Shown one piece after another: positions 61,816 to 64,000 of a DNA stretch of 64,000 nt (within the stretch, counting starts at the first letter, position 1; each line of letters opens with the position of its first letter). A model generated the notes under the pieces. That model made no database searches and had not been told where the DNA came from. It saw nothing but the letters and a program-made list of their open reading frames with translations. This stretch comes from CAVZTX01 sp963778375 (lineage in GTDB: Bacteria > Chloroflexota > Ktedonobacteria > Ktedonobacterales > Ktedonobacteraceae). A program made the translations under genes and the position numbers. The stretch is taken from contig CAVZTX010000001.1 of the NCBI GenBank assembly GCA_963778375.1, positions 1-64,000 of the forward strand, read 5' to 3'.

Positions 61816-64000
61816 TTAGTGTAAGCTTGCCAAGCCATTGGCAAGAGCGCGACGATACTCACCCTGTTGGAACAAGAGTTGACTGAAGTTTGCTTGCGTC
61901 ACGGCTACTTCACGCACATCGCCTAACTCTTGCGTGGTGCGCAAGGATTGCTCATAGAGGGCTAAGGCCTCTTGTGGCTTGCCCAGCTGGCTCAGCACAT
62001 CGGCCATCGCATTCTGGGTTACGGCCACTCCACGCACATCGCCTAACTCTTGCTTGGTGCGCAAGGATTGCTCATAGAGGGCTAAGGCCTCTTGCGGCTT
62101 GCCGAGCTGGCTCAGCACATCGGCCATCGCATGCTGGGTTACGGCCACTTCACGCACATCGCCTAACTCTTGCTTGGTGCGCAAGGATTGCTCATAGAGG
62201 GCTAAAGCCTCTTGTGGCTTGCCGAGCTGGCTCAGCACATCGGCCATCGCGTTCTGGGTTACGGCCACTCCACGCACATCGCCTAACTCTTGCTTGGTGC
62301 GCAAGGATTGCTCATAGAGGGCTAAGGCCTCTTGCGGCTTGCCGAGCTGGCTCAGCACATCGGCCATCGCGTGCTGGGTTACGGCCACTCCACGCACATC
62401 GCCTAACTCTTGCGTGGTGCGCAAGGATTGCTCATAGAGGGCTAAGGCCTCTTGCGGCTTGCCGAGCTGGCTCAGCACATTGGCCATCGCGTTCTGGGTT
62501 ACAGCCACTCCACGCACATCGCCTAACTCTTGCTTGGTGCGCAAGGATTGTTCATAGAGGGCTAAGGCCTCTTGCGGCTTGCCGAGCTGGCTCAGCACAT
62601 CGGCCATCGCGTGCTGGGTTACAGCCACTCCACGCACATCGCCTAACTCTTGCTTGGTGCGCAAGGATTGCTCATAGAGGGCTAAGGCCTCTTGTGGCTT
62701 GCCGAGCTGGCTCAGCACATCGGCCATCGCGTGCTGGGTTACGGCCACTCCACGCACATCGCCTAACTCTTGCTTGGTGCGCAAGGATTGCTCATAGAGG
62801 GCTAAGGCCTCTTGTGGCTTGCCGAGCTGGCTCAGCACATCGGCCATCGCGTGCTGGGTTACGGCCACTCCACGCACATCGCCTAACTCTTGATATATTT
62901 CGAGAGCTTGTTTATATAAAGCAAGGGCACGACGGGGCTGTCCCAGTCGTTCGTAGGGTTTAGCTAAATGATAGGCCAGAGAGCTTTTGCCGGCAGGCGG
63001 CAGATATTCAAATGCAGCTTCGAAATCTGGCAGGCTTTGACGAACCAGGTAACGCATCACGGAACTCTGGTCGTATCCGCCTTTAGACTGATATGATTGG
63101 CGAGCCAATTGCTCGTAGACTCGTCCGTAGCGTTCCAAAAGCTCTGGATCGAGCTTCGGCAAACGGTACTGGATATACCAGCGAACCATTGGGTGGAGGT
63201 CTAGTAGCTCAAACTACCTTCTTTGAAGGTTCTGGCACTCATCTCCAACAGACCTAGACGCTCCAAGCTTTGTAGGTGAACGGGGGTATGTTCTTCGTCG
63301 TCCAAGATGAATGCAGCAAATTCGGATAGGAATGGCGTCTTGAAGATGCTGACTGCATGGAGTACCTTGAGTTGCTCGGGGGTGAGGCGGTTGATGCTGT
63401 AGGCCATGCAGGCGTAGAGGGTGGCCTGGCGCTCAGGGTCTTCAAGGCTGGTGGGGGTGGTTTGCTCGGCGGTGGAGAGTTCGGCGTCGATGTCTTGTAG
63501 GAAGGTAGATAGGTCGGTGGTTGTTTCGGCAAAACGCCCGGCGAGCAGGCGAATGCTGAGGGGATGACCCTTTACACGTTTGGAAAGTGAGAGTCGCGCA
63601 TCCTCGAGAGCAGCAGATAGGCGGTTGGTAGGCAGTAGGGATTGAAAGAGGTCAGCACCGGCTTCGTCTGTCAGGCCAGGAACTCTTACGACTTCGCAAC
63701 TGCCCCAGTCAGAGGGTGGTTCGATGCGGGAGGTCAAGAGGATGTCGCCATCGCCTTCTTTTAGACGGCTGATGAAGGTGGCAAGCGCTTTGGCGGCGGG
63801 ATGCGGTTGTTCGCTTTTCAGCGTGTCGATGAGGGTTTCGATATTGTCCAGGACCAGCAAGGAACGGGTATGCTTGCAGCGCTGCAGGATGGCCTGCTGC
63901 AGGTCGAGGGTTGCGGGATATTGTGTAGGATCGATTTCATAGAAGCGAGCCAGGCGGTTGTAGAAGCGGTCGACAAATTGCTCGTTGATGGTGCGCCGGT
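61816..64000 (-). pseudogene. STAND-type NB-ARC/TPR protein, 5' end outside window, frameshifted
   Basis: The right-hand part encodes an NB-ARC NTPase: Walker B LLVLDNIETLID, sensor DILLTSR and the GHPLSIRLLAG (GLPL-like) motif. The Walker A region lies beyond the edge. At about 63212 the frame breaks. One extra T (AGTTTGAG to AGTTTTGAG) joins TFKEG to ELLDLHPMVRWYIQYRLPKL and the TPR array at 61916-62875. The end is GLASLH, stop at 61816. Such STAND proteins often act in bacterial immunity, with an effector domain at the N-terminus. Here that domain cannot be seen. Confidence 0.8.
61916..62875. repeat. Eight 120-bp tandem repeats encoding 40-residue TPR units
   Basis: Exact 120-bp period, with units differing in only a few bases. 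Each encodes ALALYEQSLRTKQELGDVRG then VAVTQHAMADVLSQLGKPQE, with K/T, G/E and H/N variants. This is recent homogeneous expansion of the protein-binding part of the STAND gene. Confidence 0.92.

Noticed and set aside
61916..62875. Tandem 120-bp repeats as a possible CRISPR
   Set aside because: There are no unique spacers; the whole 120-bp unit is repeated and encodes TPR motifs in one frame.
61890..62963. Long plus-strand ORF opposite the TPR array encoding a repeated Leu/Arg/Ala/His peptide
   Set aside because: It mirrors the 120-bp tandem repeats on the coding strand; the open frame follows from codon periodicity. No start signal and no family resemblance.

Overview
The window looks like a chromosomal segment of a Chloroflexota bacterium, probably a Ktedonobacteria-like soil lineage. 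I infer this from moderate GC, a large LuxR-type ATPase regulator, a hybrid kinase / ParA / amino-acid-permease-like locus, NB-ARC/TPR proteins, a DUF951 gene and very abundant short hairpin repeats. No rRNA, tRNA or complete insertion sequence was seen.

Layout. 1-3.6 kb: nitronate monooxygenase (cut by the left edge), an F420/FMN luciferase-like oxidoreductase and a CCA-adding/poly(A) polymerase gene that carries translated repeat insertions. 4-8.7 kb: a broken secreted protein, then overlapping nadK-recN. 8.7-13 kb: peptidase E, Nudix and GNAT genes (all frameshifted), a cation/proton antiporter behind a well-formed fluoride riboswitch, a small membrane protein and a small HTH gene. 13-21 kb: a loose set of accessory genes (SDR, LuxR/AAA regulator, methyltransferase, aminotransferase, SnoaL-like). 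21-31 kb: a signalling locus with a hybrid histidine kinase and a ParA/MinD ATPase on one strand, and a receiver protein and a 993-residue permease-like protein carrying a winged-helix-like domain on the other, plus a truncated copy of the permease. 31-39 kb: an IS630-like remnant, DUF4389 and DUF4386 membrane proteins, a NarL-type two-component pair, a degenerate receiver, an APC permease and a secreted beta-helix protein. 39.5-46.5 kb: zinc-ribbon protein, a CRISPR-like three-repeat array, two aldo/keto reductases and a radical SAM / methyltransferase / GT2 / GT9 glycan cluster. 46.5-57.4 kb, minus strand: a Phd/RelE toxin-antitoxin pair, M50-like protease, MFS exporter, DUF951, nadD, mscS, gluQRS, maf, rlmD and a large TPR protein. 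57.4-64 kb: repeat-rich DNA with a MITE-like element, a 2.15-kb three-gene RelE/XRE/unknown island between perfect 23-bp direct repeats, then a STAND (NB-ARC/TPR) gene running off the right edge.

Two themes recur. First, small hairpin repeats and minisatellites are frequent, sit next to gene 3' ends, sometimes supply stop codons and are even translated inside cca and rlmD. Second, about ten otherwise conserved genes are interrupted by a single-base frameshift or one in-frame stop, often in short homopolymers. That points either to residual sequencing indels or to active gene decay, and it limits how far any single 'pseudogene' call can be trusted.
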